Positions 22,807-57,100 of a stretch of DNA of 64,000 bases are shown here, piece by piece. The stretch spans positions 1 through 64,000 of the forward strand of contig DF237176.1 of NCBI GenBank assembly GCA_000708835.1. The letters run 5' to 3'. This DNA is from Klebsormidium nitens. Lineage: Eukaryota > Streptophyta > Klebsormidiophyceae > Klebsormidiales > Klebsormidiaceae. Each line of letters begins with the position of its first letter. The first letter of the stretch is position 1. The notes beneath the pieces were generated by a model. The model saw only the letters and a list, made by a program, of their open reading frames with translations. It was not told the DNA's origin and did no database searches. Both the position numbers and the translations under genes were made by a program.

Positions 22807-25728
22807 GTGCGGCCGAACGACTGTCACCAAACACCGAGCTTTACTGTCATCAGATTTTGGTTTCATAAAGCACAAAGATGCGAACGGATCAGGGGCCTTA
22901 CTTGTCCGGGCTTTATGAGAAAACCCTTTCGTTTGACGCGCTGCCTCATTCTAGCACGGCCGTGAAAGGAAAAGTGAACGGCTTGCATGTCAAGACCGTA
23001 AACGCATTGAACGTTGAACGGCCCGGTCCTTTTTTGATTCGGACTCGTTCAATGTCCGGTATCATCCGACCGTCTTTACGCATGTCAAATTACGAATCTA
23101 AGTTTTTGATATAGCTCCACGCTCTACGCGAGCACCGTGCTAGCAATCCTTAGCTTGACAGAGCACGATCCCAGCACGATCAACAAGCTTAAATACCAGT
23201 CGATCGATCTGGGCAATTTACCGCATGCTATATATACGTTATACGGTTCACATATAATCGCGATCCTCTGCATTCAATTCATGCAATTAAAGCTACAGCC
23301 TGCAAACCCGTGGCTGTTCAATCGATCCGATGATCTAAAATGTCCGGAAGGTCGATCAGCAGACTCAGCCCGGCCTATACGGTTGCATGAGTGCCTCAAA
23401 AAATGGCATAGCCGCGGCCCGGCCCGGCCATGCAGGCTTCACTGAGGTTCATGCATGAAATTCCACCTTCTAGCAATGACTAGCTATAGCTATCTAAGTC
23501 TGTAACTCTCGATCAAGGCCGGCGCGGCTGGCATGCAAGTCGTGTTGGTATGACTAGGTGCCGGTGCAGTGATATTGGTCACACTTCCAGGGCGGCTCCG
23601 GGCCCTTTTGAGTGTCCGTATACTATTGTAATGGTGTTTTGAGGGGCTACTTGCCATGCGGCCGGGGGCCCGCTCATCGCGGAAGCCATAATGATGCAAT
23701 AACTGACCATGCGGTTCAAAAGAATTGCAGAACGCCGCCCGACCTGCATGTAGCTTCCACGTGACCAGATAAGTGCCTATAGCCTAGTGGCTGCACGTAC
23801 TGACTACACGGTGTGCGTGGCTTGTTAACAAAATATCTGGAAGCTACACCAATCTCGTCCGACTGCAGTACGGTCGACAAGCCTGCAATTGGTGTCAGCT
23901 TCTGAGCTATTTGTCGGGCACGGCTGCTGACGCATGATGCACCAGGCCATGCCACACGTGCCCGGCCTCGGATGGTCGCCCGGCCAGGCGTGGCCGGGCC
24001 ATACGCCAGGGCCAAAGTTGAAACACAAGACTTCGCAACCGTCGAGCCTAGCGGTGCACATGCATAATAGTATGTGTAAACAAGAGAAACCATTTCGTTT
24101 TGCCTGCTCGACCTCGAGTCACAAATCCCTCAGCTTGATCTAGAATGCTGCCAAGCATTCCGCCCCTTGTTTTAGACAAAACCTAACTTGCAGAATTTTT
24201 CGATTGAATCGGCCAAACACAACACGAGGACAAAATTGAGGCCGCAACGTGGCTTACGTTCCTAGTCCTTGTCCCGCACCTCGGCTTCAATATCTACTAT
24301 TGGACCACTGCTCTTCCCTGCAAGAAGTCGTCCGGAATTTAGTTAGCTGCTCTGAAAACATCAGTTGGGAATGATCGGTCAAAGAACGCTCAACGAGTGA
24401 CCAACCTGCATAAATAGCTTCAATCTGATAGTAAGGCAAATTCCAACCTCCCAGATGACCAGAGTGATGTGAAGACGGGCGCAAGCTCTTGAAACGTACG
24501 ACGACCGAGGGCAGAGAATGAAGATCTTCTTGGAGCCTTGATAGGAAGTGCAGTTCATGTAAAATGATTTTGTCGTTGCCTCGGCGTCCGTTTCCTGGTC
24601 TCAACGGACACACACTGGCAATCAGAGGTAGATACGACCCCTTTTCTGTTTGTCTGATCTGGTAGCTTGAACTTCAGGAGGGGGACACCGCAACGTGTCT
24701 TCGCAAGCACTCTTCCAATGACGAGCGAACGGCGCTCACCACTGGCTTGCGTATTTTGGCGGCCGAACATTTGGGAGAACACGCTTGTGTCAACCCCGGA
24801 CTCGAAAGAGGGGCGGCCTCGGACGATCTTCTTGTTCTCAACTGCAGGCAGCAACCGACGAAAGAATAACCGTCAAACTTACGACACCCCTTCCTTGCTT
24901 CGGCTCGTCACCTATAACTTGGAGAATGGAACCTCAAATTGCGGGCTTTCTCCAACTAACCGATTTTGGCTAGCCTGGTTACGAACACTGACCTACGATC
25001 TAGGTAGCATAGGGCAAGGTAGGATAATTGAGGGGAACGGGTGGGGTTAAGTTCGGGGTTTCAGGCGGGTCGAAGTTCGGAGTGCATGAATCTGCCGGTT
25101 CTGAATTTTCGTGTCGTTTCACCCCCGGGAACGATGCTATCCTACCTAGACGTTATCTTACTTTCATTCTAGAAGTAGGTTCAGAAGTGAAGTTCACATT
25201 GCTTCAACGAGCTGAGGTTCCGGCGCAGCTATGGCAGGAACCGAGCTGTCGAAGAGAGTAAACAGGCAATGTAGGATAGAGCGCCAAACAAAGTTCGACG
25301 GATAGGAGACAAGTACTTGTCAAATGGAGGCAAAAAGAATTCGGAGTCAGAGAGAGCGAGCGAGAGAGGGTCTCCATTTGCTTGTCATTCAGAAGATTGA
25401 AAGAAGAAGCAAACGGGGCTGCGACGCTTCTGGGGCACGCTTGGGAGAAGATTCGTCTCGAAGACTTTGAGTCGCGTCCCTTTTGTCACCAGGTGGGGAG
25501 AAGCGTTATAACTTCGACCGCCTTATCTTTGCGGGTAAATCTGCCTTGGCTTTCGGCTCTCAAATCCGTTACTTTAGGTGGCACCGCTTTTGCCGACGCG
25601 CCACAAGCCATGCTGTCTCTTCCGAACTTACTCTGCACGTGTCTGTGAACACAATCAGTCACGAGGATTGATCAAGCGACTGAAAATAGTCTTGTACAAG
25701 CTCGAAAGAAGTTACTGGGAGCATAAGG
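22807..25728. other. Intergenic, no supported gene; palindrome-rich 23.1-24.1 kb
   Basis: I see no coding pattern. From about 23.1 to 24.1 kb the sequence is dense in self-complementary words (GCATGC, GGCC, CCCGGCC, GATCGATC), for example GGCCCGGCCCGGCC near 23417 and CCCGGCCAGGCGTGGCCGGG near 23979. Between 24.2 and 25.7 kb there are only medium-length open frames with no recognised domain. This stretch lies downstream of the minus-strand gene that ends at about 25729. Confidence 0.35.
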
Positions 25729-28018
25729 CTATTGGCGGAGAGTATGAGCAAGGAGCGTGTCAGGTGTTCGTGAAACAACTTCTGACTTAGCCCGATTGTC
25801 TAGCAGGAACGGTAAGCTATCGCGACATGGGCATGCCTCACCTTTCAAGGAAGCTCTGCAGGTAGGGCAGTCGAAGGACAGGTCGTCGTTCTTTGGAATC
25901 TGAATGCTGCATTAAAATCGTTACTAGATTTAGTTTGTAAAACTGCATAAGATGCGCGTTCGTAACATTCTTCGCAGAGCCCCGTTTCTTGTGGGAGTCA
26001 GAGGACTGGGCCTGCGCAACAACGGACTCCAATTGCTTCAAAGATAGAGGCCTGAGGCGGTCAACTAATTCGACAATCACAGTGGCCAGTGTCGCCACAC
26101 TGCTAAATTGTGTAATTACTCTCTTCCAGCAAAGTTCAAGACGGAAAGTGAGACTACGTTCGTTCCTGGTGCTGCGGACCGCATAGCAATGCCTTGATCC
26201 GCACTCTACACTTGACAGCGGAACCGGGGGTGACAAATAAACACTACAAATCGTTTCGCTGTAATCAAGTTGCCCCCCCAGCTGCTGCCAATCCCAGAAA
26301 GGAGTCCAAATGGCAAAATCCTCACGGCATCGGATTGGCTGAGTCCACAATCACCATGTTGTCAGCCATCTGCACAAAAGACAGGTCCGCTCCGCAAGTA
26401 GGGCACTGCAATGCAGAATATGCTCGGGCTTGGTCAGTGTCAATGGATTGAACGCGCGTTTCAACCTGTGGCTACATGCGAACAGGTTCACCCTTGACTG
26501 CATCTCTGAGCGTTGCTACAGAATGCGCCGGCGAAGATGGTATTTCACTGGCATCGGGCCAACAGTTTCAACTACTCACAGTTGTGCTTTCTTTCGTTCT
26601 AGTGCCGTTCTGGAAGACACCAAGCTGTGCAGTGTTGCTGTCCTCAGGCTGAAGAACAGCAGTCACAGAATTCACGAGGTTATCACTAGAAATAGATTGA
26701 CCTCGAACTGATCATGGCAAATCAGGGTGGTTTACTGGTTCCTTTTCCTCAAGCGACCGGCTTGCCACATTGCACCCGACAACCAATACACTGCGGCTTC
26801 ACTAGACGTTCTTCAATGTTGAGTACTGAGGTTTCAAACGCCGACAAACCACATGCGAAGCCTGGTAGTACAAAGGGCCGCGTGTTATTAGTCTCATACT
26901 GACAATGGCTGTCCGAAAACCTTCTGGACCTGCTTAGAATTCTTGTATTGAGAAGCAAGAGGCCGGTTAACAATGAGGTTGACCGAGAAACTGGCTCCAC
27001 ACTTTCGAAGACAACGTAAAATCACCTCAAAGCGCCCTCTTTGATGCAGGGCGATCGATGTTGCAATGAGAACACAGGTTTCTAGAAACTTTTGATAACC
27101 CAACCATCTATCTTGCTTCCAAGGTTCAAGGTTGAGGGAGAAGGGCAGACAAGTTAAGTGGGATTAGGTGCTTACCGGGCCTTGTATCTGCCTAGAATTT
27201 GCGTATGCCAGGAAGGCCAAGAACGCCAGGAAAAGAAAGACCGGAATCGCGAAGATGGCCAACTGCAGATGAAAAGTGGCAAGGTTTTGGTGAAAGTAAA
27301 AGTGAGGGCTGAAAGCTGTAGTTAATTTGTAAGAGGGATGTATGCTTGAGCGCCTTGTTCAACGAGCAAAAGGACGGCTTCTCTGCACCCTTTGCTTCAG
27401 CATTTCCCCTCAGAAAGGCCAAACCTGCTACGAGTGCCATTCCAACCGACTCTACGAGCACACACAGAGAGTTTTTTGTGCTATAAGTAGCGTGCTCACC
27501 GTGATTGCGGTCAGCCCCTCAAAGAACCAGTTAAGCTGCCCGGTCAGCGCTGACCAGATAACCAGACCCCACGTAGCCCACCCCAGAACCTTCCCCAGTT
27601 GCTTCCCTGAATCATTGTCAGACCCCCCACCTCCTAGGACACTTACAGCTACAGAGCCTCGTTGTCTCCTTCTCGAGTTTCCACCTGGCCGTGTTTCAAG
27701 GGTTTTCCGGGGGGACAGGGAAAGGCGTTGTCTGAGGAAAGTGTTTGAGGGGCTATCAGCATTGGCAAAGGCCATCAGAGCGTTTTTGCGGCCAGCTTTG
27801 CTTTGCCTTTGACATACTGCAGCTTCGCTGCCAGACGAGAGACTTTCTGAGCTGTGCTTTGGAGAGAGAGAGGAGCGACGCAGGGTGCTTCTGTCAGTAA
27901 GGTTCAACCTACTTACGCAGGGATTTGAAACTGTGTTCTGTATCAATGGCCCCTTCTGCACTAGCTGGCGTCCAGTGAGGTGGGGTGCGCAAGTTGCTTG
28001 GGACGTGACTGCAGCCAT
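25729..28018 (-). CDS. Probable plastid membrane protein with C-terminal zinc ribbon
   Basis: Minus-strand exons: 28018-27500, 27262-27176, 26405-26355 and 25899 to about 25729. Exon 1 (ATG at 28018, 173 codons) begins with a Ser/Thr/Arg-rich, acid-poor stretch typical of a transit peptide. It ends with a hydrophobic segment, VLGWATWGLVIWSALTG. Exon 2 adds a second membrane segment, FAIPVFLFLAFLAFLAY, and ends QIQGP. Exon 3 gives CPTCGADLSFVQM and exon 4 DDLSFDCPTCRASLKG, so the two CPxC pairs together form a four-Cys zinc ribbon just after the membrane hairpin. All joins keep frame. The 3' end is uncertain: a good donor (GTGAGG) follows LKG at 25841. Reading through it reaches a stop at 25729 (total about 275 aa), but a further exon is possible. 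I do not recognise the family. Location and topology are inferred from sequence character. Confidence 0.55.
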
Positions 28019-28343
28019 CTTGCAAGCCCAAGCAACTCCAAATCAGCACCTCTTTCTAAAATGTCAACAGCTCTAATTTCGTGAGGTGACTCCCTCAATC
28101 GCTGCGCCTCTTGAAATGCTTGACCACAGGCAACTCAAGCAGTGTTAAAATGGCCAAAGGCGCCAGCGCGGAACGCAATGCAGACGTAGAGGAAGTTCCG
28201 CAACTTTGCTCGCTTTCACTTAATTGAAAATAGTCCACCAATGGCCAGACATTCTGGGGCTATGCCTTTATCTTGCAAAGGAAGCCACTTAGAACTCGGA
28301 GCCCTTCCAAAGACCAGCAGTACCTGTACTTGGTACTTTGTTA

Positions 28344-28657
28344 TGCCCGGTTCACATGCGTCCAGTTTTGCTCAGTTTTGCTTGGTTTTGCCAAATATGT
28401 CCGACGTGGCAGCTCCGGAATCAGCGGGACGCATATGAACACCACTTTCGAAAACCGAGCAAAACCGAGCTCGGTATTTGCCGAGTATCCGGAAAACTGG
28501 CCAAAACTCGCTGAAACTCGACCGCATTTCAAAGCTGCGTATTTGTCAAAACCGAACGCGGTCGACGGAGGCCGCGTTTTGAAAGATGAAAACGCGGCCC
28601 ATGTTGCCGAGTTTTCGCCGGTTTCGGCAAACTTTGAAAACGCATGTGAACCGGGCA
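28344..28657. mobile_element. PIF/Harbinger-type MITE, 314 bp
   Basis: Perfect 18-bp terminal inverted repeats, TGCCCGGTTCACATGCGT at 28344-28361 and its reverse complement at 28640-28657, are flanked on both sides by TTA (28341-28343 and 28658-28660). A 3-bp TTA target duplication is the hallmark of PIF/Harbinger elements. The interior has further internal complementarity, such as runs of GGTTTTG/CAAAACC and CGCGTTTT/AAAACGCG. There is no transposase, so it is a non-autonomous miniature element. The open frames across it are incidental. Confidence 0.85.
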
Positions 28658-28660
28658 TTA

Positions 28661-29356
28661 GAGATGCGAACTTTGCACAGAGTTCGTGAGGAGGATACTG
28701 CAGCAGAGTGAGACAGCAGTGCAGGGACGATGGGCACGTACTGAACCTGCTTGCTGCAACTTGCAAGCTTGCAAGCTAGGAAAAGTGGAGATCTTGCTCC
28801 AAAGGTAGACCATAAATTGGGGCTAATCCATGAGATAAGGCGTGAGGAATGCTTGCATATGATTCCAGCCGGCCTTTCATACTTAGGCGCATGAAGCAGT
28901 ATACGATACTGTTAATACCATTCCTATTCCTTGAGCCATGGGCAAAATTGAAAATAGGTAGTGTGTGACTGTTTGTCAGAACGCAGGACCCAGGGATTTT
29001 GTTCTTGCCGATTCATGTTGGCAGATTGCCTAGATATTAAAATCCTGCGACACCTGGTTATACGCGGCTCTTGAGCTCTGAGCATACGCTCATGCATGTC
29101 CAAAAAACGCACACGGCTACACGTCAAACTTTGTGATATCAGGCACACATTCAATAATTCATAGAGGCACAATGAAAAGCAGTCTCCCTTCTAAGTTTGA
29201 GACAATGAGAGGGCAGATTGATCATTGAAGCAATGAAGGGCCAAGGCAATGCGCACACACGAGAGAGGACCAACCCTCTGATGCCAATGGTGTGAGGAGC
29301 GAAGTAGAGCGGTCGGTAGCTGCAAAATCCAGGTTGCGTGACTCTTGTCAGCCAGT
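28661..29356. other. Upstream region of the BEACH gene
   Basis: Together with the MITE and 28019-28343 this forms the 1.3-kb divergent space between the zinc-ribbon gene (minus) and the BEACH gene (plus). I see no coding exon and no clear TATA box. Any 5' UTR exon of the BEACH gene could lie here but cannot be identified by eye. Confidence 0.3.
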
Positions 29357-50675
<21,319 letters not shown>

Positions 50676-51958
50676 CCATAGTTAACCTGCTTGATCACTC
50701 TATTTACCATGCCATTGGTTGTTACAAAGTCACATGTTCTTCACTTTCTGTGCTTGCGGGGTCGAGTCAAGAAGGTTCTGGTGTTGGTTGAAGGTAAACA
50801 GGGGGATGTTAAGACTGTTTCGATTTCGGAAGTCGCCAGCTTCAAGCCAATGCAGTGCAAAGGAACTTTCTGATGTAATACCGCCTTTCGTGGTGACTTT
50901 GTCAAGATGGCTCTGTGGACTTTGAATTGGTCCTTCGTAACTGTCTGGTGCGCATTTCTATGTTTCTTTCGTAGTCTGTTAATCCAGATCAAAGGGATGA
51001 TGTTATTGTACTCTGGTCCACTATCTGCTGTCAGGTCATGGTGGCACACTCGTTGGCCCCTTCAGTTGCAACAAAACACCAGTCAGCGACAAACGTGACA
51101 AAACGTTTGGCGGCCAGAACGTGAGCATCCGCTCCGGTTCAACACGTTGTCGCTCTCTTAAATCAGTATGCATGCGAAATGAGTCTGCTATACACAGCTT
51201 TGCCGCCCTCACGAGCTCGTGTTGTTGTGTTGTTGGACAGGGATCTGAATTTGAACCGATCATGCATAGGCTGAACCGGATAAAAGAAAGATATATATAT
51301 CAGAGTGCCGGCTTGCCAACTCATCTCATAATATGGTATTGTACGACCATATGCATGTCGATCTGTGTATCATTGTCTAGGTGTATATGTCTGTGCTTAC
51401 TCAATTTGTTTATGCATACATATATTGCACCAGCTAGTGATCGAAACTTGTCAATCGGACCGAGTATACATGGTACGTGTTTCCTTCCATGTCACGGCCC
51501 CTAGCTCAGCTTGCTAGGCTTAGGTACGTACGTAGGTGCCTGGCATCATGCAGGCTACATGATTTGCAGACCATCACGTTAATTAATTTATACAGGCGCG
51601 CATATATGTACATGTACGCATGGGGCATATCACTGTCATGTGAACGGTGTGCCGAGTCCGTGATGCAGAAGCTGACCCTTGCTAACCAGTGCCACAGCGC
51701 GGGTACGGTCTGTCTCAATGCCAGGATGTCTCATGCTAGCTTGGGTTCAACGGTTGTATATACCTAATGATATTGCTCAACTCAAAGAAGATGTTAACAG
51801 CAATCTGGAGCTACACTTAGTACAGCTATATACTTCAAGCATGCAACTTGGCAAGCATTGCACCCGCAGCTGAGTGCATGTATCAATCAGCTTAACTAAG
51901 TCAATACACTCGACAGTGGTCTTTCAACCATATTGGAAAATTCTCAAACACCTTTTGG
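50676..51958. other. Convergent intergenic region, no gene
   Basis: This stretch separates the 3' end of the BEACH gene from the 3' end of the F-box gene. No exon is supported. From about 51280 to 51870 the composition shifts to AT-rich, with many short self-complementary words (TATATATAT, GCATGC, TACGTACGTA, TTAATTAATT, TAGCTAG), like the island at 58.65-59.3 kb. Confidence 0.4.
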
Positions 51959-53287
51959 TTAGATTATGCAGCGCCTCGGCCACTTGACAATCAGGATCAG
52001 CCTAGGGTGTGACTTTTGCAGCCTCAAGACAAGGCCGACGAGACCGTATATCTCTACCTCTCCTCGCACCACTTTTGTCAAATCAATTACAAACCTTTTC
52101 AGCTGTTGGGAAAGCCGGATAACCGTTGAACACATGTCGCTTATCCTTCCTAGCGTCTTGAATTCTATCTCCAAGCTTTTCAGATGTGCTAGAGAGAGAT
52201 CTGGTTCCTGCTCTTCCAGAAGGTACTCGGGGACTACGTGGGAGAGTTTCAGATGTTCAAGCCGGTTAAAAGGACGGAGAAGCGACGACAATGTTGCTCT
52301 GTCTACGTGCAATTGTGGCACTGGTGGCAAACACTTTCGCACCGTCACCTCTTTGGCATCACTACAGAGGTTGAGCACCCCCATGAGTCTTTGGAATGAA
52401 TGCAGTCCGTCCTCAATCTTTACCGTACATACTTTCCAAGATGACAAGACTTCGACTTCAGTTGTGCGCACTAGCTCAAGCGATAGGAGGTTCGGGGCAT
52501 TGATCACTACACGATCAACAGAGATAATTGTAAGGTGCAACAGCTGTGGTGCTTGAACCTCAAGAGAGGCCGCCATGTCCGCAACGGTATCACCACTCAT
52601 GTCAAACTCCAACGACGTCAAACTCCCTGACGAAATAGCTGTGTTGTCGAGGCCCTCAGCTTGTCGTATAACCAGTGCTGTCAAGCCCGAGCATGCTTTT
52701 AAGATGCTTGTGAGACAAATGCCTTCCACCCCTACGCTATCTAGAGTTAGGGACTTGAGGTTTGAAAGCAGGTGCCTGCTTGAGACGGCTCCGTGGAGAG
52801 GCACCATTGAATACTTCAATTCAAGCTCCTTCAGCTGGTGGCACATTGACAAGGATCTGAACAGATCCTGTAACTTCTGATCCTGATCGCCTGGGACTTG
52901 AGCAAATCCATCAACAATTACAAAACTTTGTATTTGAGGAGCTGCCGCCAGCAGCGCTTGCAAAAACAGCTGGGGCACTGGGCCGGCGTTTACGCAGATA
53001 GCCTTCACCGCCTGTGTTTCTTGCAGAAAAAGTACTATTTGCGCTGCCTGGTTTGCATCAATGCAGAGTAGCCGTTCAGTGCAGGGAATCAGCCTGTCAA
53101 ATCGGGAACACACCGTCCGAAGTTGACAGAGCCTATGTACCTGTGCAAACCCTTGATTTGGAGGGTGGCCGTTAATTTCGGCCGCTTGTGCTAGTATGCG
53201 CTGAACAATGTCGTCCGGCAATCTCTCAAACGGTCTGCGTGGTCCTACCCCTGCTGACCGTTTTTTCCCCATAGATCCTGGGGGCAT
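51959..53287 (-). CDS. F-box / leucine-rich-repeat-like protein (intronless)
   Basis: A single 443-codon minus-strand frame (442 aa), ATG at 53287, with a second possible start 5 codons later at the MGKK. The F-box lies at residues about 19-60 (FERLPDDIVQRILAQAAEI, then QLRTVCSRFDRLIP), the usual LPD/E-I--IL--L...VC--W/F pattern that binds SKP1 in SCF ubiquitin ligases. The remainder consists of irregular leucine-rich units with spacing like plant F-box/LRR or FBD proteins (LSNLKSLTLDSVGVEGICL, LTSLEFDMSG, LLSLELV, LEHLKLSHVVPEYL, LAHLKSLEIEF), which would recognise the substrate. It ends LILIVKWPRRCII. It has no intron while its neighbours have many, so it may be a retrocopy or a member of the fast-evolving plant F-box families. 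The target is unknown. Confidence 0.85.
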   Translation of the reverse strand: MPPGSMGKKRSAGVGPRRPFERLPDDIVQRILAQAAEINGHPPNQGFAQVHRLCQLRTVCSRFDRLIPCTERLLCIDANQAAQIVLFLQETQAVKAICVNAGPVPQLFLQALLAAAPQIQSFVIVDGFAQVPGDQDQKLQDLFRSLSMCHQLKELELKYSMVPLHGAVSSRHLLSNLKSLTLDSVGVEGICLTSILKACSGLTALVIRQAEGLDNTAISSGSLTSLEFDMSGDTVADMAASLEVQAPQLLHLTIISVDRVVINAPNLLSLELVRTTEVEVLSSWKVCTVKIEDGLHSFQRLMGVLNLCSDAKEVTVRKCLPPVPQLHVDRATLSSLLRPFNRLEHLKLSHVVPEYLLEEQEPDLSLAHLKSLEIEFKTLGRISDMCSTVIRLSQQLKRFVIDLTKVVRGEVEIYGLVGLVLRLQKSHPRLILIVKWPRRCII

Positions 53288-54109
53288 TCCTCTTGCTATT
53301 GCTGATTACCAATACAAATGAGGCCAATAATGCAGGCCACGGGGGAAGCAGCAACGGGTCAGCAACGCCGTCACTGTTGACAGCCCAACGTCGTGAAGCT
53401 CATGCCAATGGCGCCCCTTCCCTGCCGAAGCTTCCTTGGCGCCCCTTCCTTCCGCATTGTAATTTGTATGCCAAAACTCAGCCGAGTGTCACGAGTAAAT
53501 CATTGGTGATGCATGATCATGATGCTTGATGCGATGGTCAGGCAGCAGCACTCTCAGAGTCATGGCAAAATGCAGATTGCTGAGTGGACCCACAGGTTGA
53601 ATTTCCCCCCCTGGGATGTGATACGTGGGGCTGATTGCAACTTCCGTTACATGTCGGCCCAGCCAAAATTCCCCCCCCAAGTGAAGAGGGGGGTTGAAAT
53701 TGGTGTTAGGTTGCTACCAGTGCTTCCCACACAAGTCTCCACGTGTTCTGCAGCTTCTGCTTCTGCTTTGAACTTCGTAGTTCTCCGGCCATGCACTGAT
53801 GCAGAGTTGGAGAAATTCACCTGGTCCTGAGGCCGTAGAGATTTCGAAGCGCCTGAAGGTCGAGGCTGAAGAGAGCTGGTCTTCCTCACGATGACACATG
53901 CCGTGCTGCTGCCAAAGGGGGGAAGTGCTCTGCACCAAAGTGCTCAGTCACAAAGGGGTGCCCTTGTCAAGACTTGTTTTGAAGCGAGCAGATCCACAGA
54001 AGCTCTTATTGGGTATCAGCATAGACGACAGGCTTGGCCAAATCAGGTTCTGGAGTCGAGTCGCCGAGTCAAGGGAAGTTCTACGCACGTCCCTTCTAAA
54101 AGCGTGACA
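53288..54109. other. Divergent promoter region between F-box and CGLD27 genes
   Basis: An 820-bp space between two start codons on opposite strands. It contains a short direct repeat, GGCGCCCCTTCC, at about 53410 and 53439, but no clear TATA box or coding exon. Regulation cannot be read from it. Confidence 0.35.
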
Positions 54110-57100
54110 ATGCAGTCTGCAAGATTGTTCAGAAGCAGTCAGCTCTCATCGTTCGGTATTTGCTCGTCCTGCCAGCGGGTAAGGGCAGACCATACGCGGG
54201 CGCCTGATTATAGCAGATTGGCCAGCCATAGCAGATCTCAGCATTCTGGCCCCCTAAAGAACCAGTCAAACAACCAGCCAGCACATTCACACCGGCCGCT
54301 TCACTCTTTAAGAAACTCAGACCATGGAGGGCTTATCTCGAGACATATTTTTGGAAAGTCTTTTGGTAGAGTCGGGGCCGTTTCTAGGGGCGAGAGGGTG
54401 GTGATGATGTCAGCCGGGGGGAAGTGGAACAGCGACAACCTCAGCTTTGAGCGGCTAGAGATGGAAGTGCCCACTGAACAGAGGCCGGTAAGCGGTTTCA
54501 ATCATCAGTATCAAGGCTCAGCTGGGGTATCAGGAGGCTCGTGACTCAACACCCGGACAGTGACCAGCATTAGGGTTTAGGTTTGTTTGCTTTGGGGGAT
54601 CTGTTCAGGGAGGAGTGCTAAGCTGTCAGGAAGTCAGACATGTAAAAGGAAAGAATAGAAGTTCAGCAGTTAAGGAATGAACTTGATGGCCAAGAAAGTG
54701 GCACGGATGAGGTAAATGTAGTGGTGCTGTTTCCTACTCGCGCTAGGAAAGAGTAGGAACCTCGTGGGCCCTGTTGCCCCCACTCTGAAACTTGGCGGTT
54801 TAGATAACAGGAGAGTCGTTGAAAAGGCGCCGGAAGTAAGTTTCATGGAGATAAAAGGGATTACAAGGTTGTTTAGCAGTTCCTTGAAGGACGGTATGTT
54901 CGATTCAATCGTTTGATGGTACGTGAAAGAATGGTCGCTGTGATACCTTGCTGCAGCCCTTTTTCGTGGTCGAGGACAATGCTTTTGAGACATTTCTGGA
55001 AAACTTTGTTAAAGACGCTCATAAAGACTTGGCCCCCGGCCATTCCAGTAAGAGCTTGAGAGCAAGACCAGAAGGCCAAGAAAAAGGTCATGGCAGCTGG
55101 CAAGCCTCTGCTGTTTGCACACTAAGTCTCTGCAAGAACACCATGTCTCTTGAGGGCAGTCTCCTTGGCGTGTCCTCACCTCGACCAATCTCTTTCACTT
55201 TACTGATCAAGCATAGTTTGGCCATCAGTTCAATACGGTACACTCCTTGCGCCCCCGCGTCTTAATCTGATTCATGTGAAGAGGCGGCCCAGTTGTGGAT
55301 GCGCAGTTACATTCTTTTGGATGTGAACTTTCTTCGGTATCTGGCCAACACTTTCTAAAATGAGGCCCTCTCTTATCCAGGTCCTTGAATTAACGGCGTC
55401 GAACGAAAGATGCGCTTCAGAGTAGGCCGTAGGATTATCAGTCGAGACAAACCGTTCCAAGATCTCCTGTTGAGCACTGTCGTTAACGAGCTTTTTTCCT
55501 ATTCCAGGTTAACGAATTCAAGGCGTTGAAGGACGCAACATTATACAATTGGGCTCAGCTAGATTTGAAGGACTACAGCCTGCGGTTGCTCTTGGTCTGG
55601 AGCGGCTTCTTCGTTTTCCTTGGGGCGCCGATTGCGGCGGCGAGTTTCGAACCCATGAAGGTGAGGGCAACGGCAGACGCACCGGTATTCTTTCCCTCTC
55701 TCCAATCATGAAGCAAAACAGGTATTGTAATGTTTAAGAGAGCGGAAGGTCTCTGAGAAGTCTGGTCGGAAAGGCAAGGCATAAACCGCTAGCATCAGAC
55801 ACTGCCAGTTCAAGGGGGTTGGGACGGTGGCCTTTATTGTTGGCTTGAGTTGGCAAATGTTCGGTGAGCAACTCTTACAATTGTTCAAGTCGAAGTGCCC
55901 GGGAAGATTCTCAAGACACGGATCATATTTTTACTCAACTACTAATGAAAAGCAAACTTTGACGAATCGGCAGCATTGCGCCCATCGTTCCAGGATTATA
56001 TTACTTAATATAATAGGTAGATAGCACATATTGCAAGATTGCTTGGCCTCCAGTTGATGCGTTGTGGTTGGAAGTTTGATCGGGCTATGTTGTGCACAGT
56101 CGATTGCGATCATGAATGCTGTGGGTCTGTTTCTTTTCTGAGCGTGCACCTTTGGCGATACATTCCAGGACAACGTGCCTTTCGGGTGGATTTATACTTG
56201 GTGTTTCTCGAAGAATGCTACGATCTGACAAGTTATTCCCAATTTTGAGAAGAATCTCGGTAATATCTTGACCGATTGCGCGTGAGTGCATGGCCAAGTA
56301 TTGAAAAGATTGTCCCCATCTCTCATAAGGCAGCGATTCTACTGTTACCACTCGAACCCCCTCGGTCGGTGGAGAAACTGAGGCGTGTCCTTCTCTTTTC
56401 AGGAGCCTCTAGAGTTCTTTTTGGCAGGCGGGGCGGGCGCGCTGTTCGCCTCGGCAATCCTAGTCCTTCGAATGTATTTGGTGAGCTTTCGTCAATTCCA
56501 TTGGAAGTTTTCTTTTAGATTGACAAATTTTCATTTCATCCTTGGGCTCCTTTCTGAAGTGGTTTTGCTTGCCTTTGAATCGGTTCCCAACATATCTCGT
56601 CTCGTTACGGCATATGGTACTATCCTTTGAAAATCAAAAGACCTTTCTTATAGGATGACCTTCACTTCCGAACGGTACTCTAGCCGACCATCTAGACAGT
56701 TTCATTGCGACGCCTTGCCATGGTTGAATCGACGTCCGAATCGGGGCAAAAATCACTCACTAATTGCGTTTCACCCTAAAAGAATGAGAAAATTGCTCAC
56801 CAATCGGAAGGGCAGAAAAGATGGACCCCTCGCGCAACCCATACGGAACAGCTTGGGCATACTCTTACTGGATCAACTGTCAACATTGACACCCTAGGAC
56901 TGTTTTTCCTGAACCGTTGTTGGAGAGCTCTAGCCAGGGGGAACCCTTTGAATCCTGGCTGGGAATCTGCGTTCTTCTCCATCTCGACAAGATTTGAGCT
57001 TAATATTGACAACCGTCTTCCAATGTATGAACAGGGTTGGAGCTATGTCGGCGATCGGTTGCTGTCCGCTGTTGTCGCGTATGAGGAGTCGGGTTGGTAC

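Noticed and set aside
28273-28689. 138-codon open frame between the divergent genes
   Set aside because: It lies almost wholly within the MITE, crossing both terminal repeats, and has no protein-like features.
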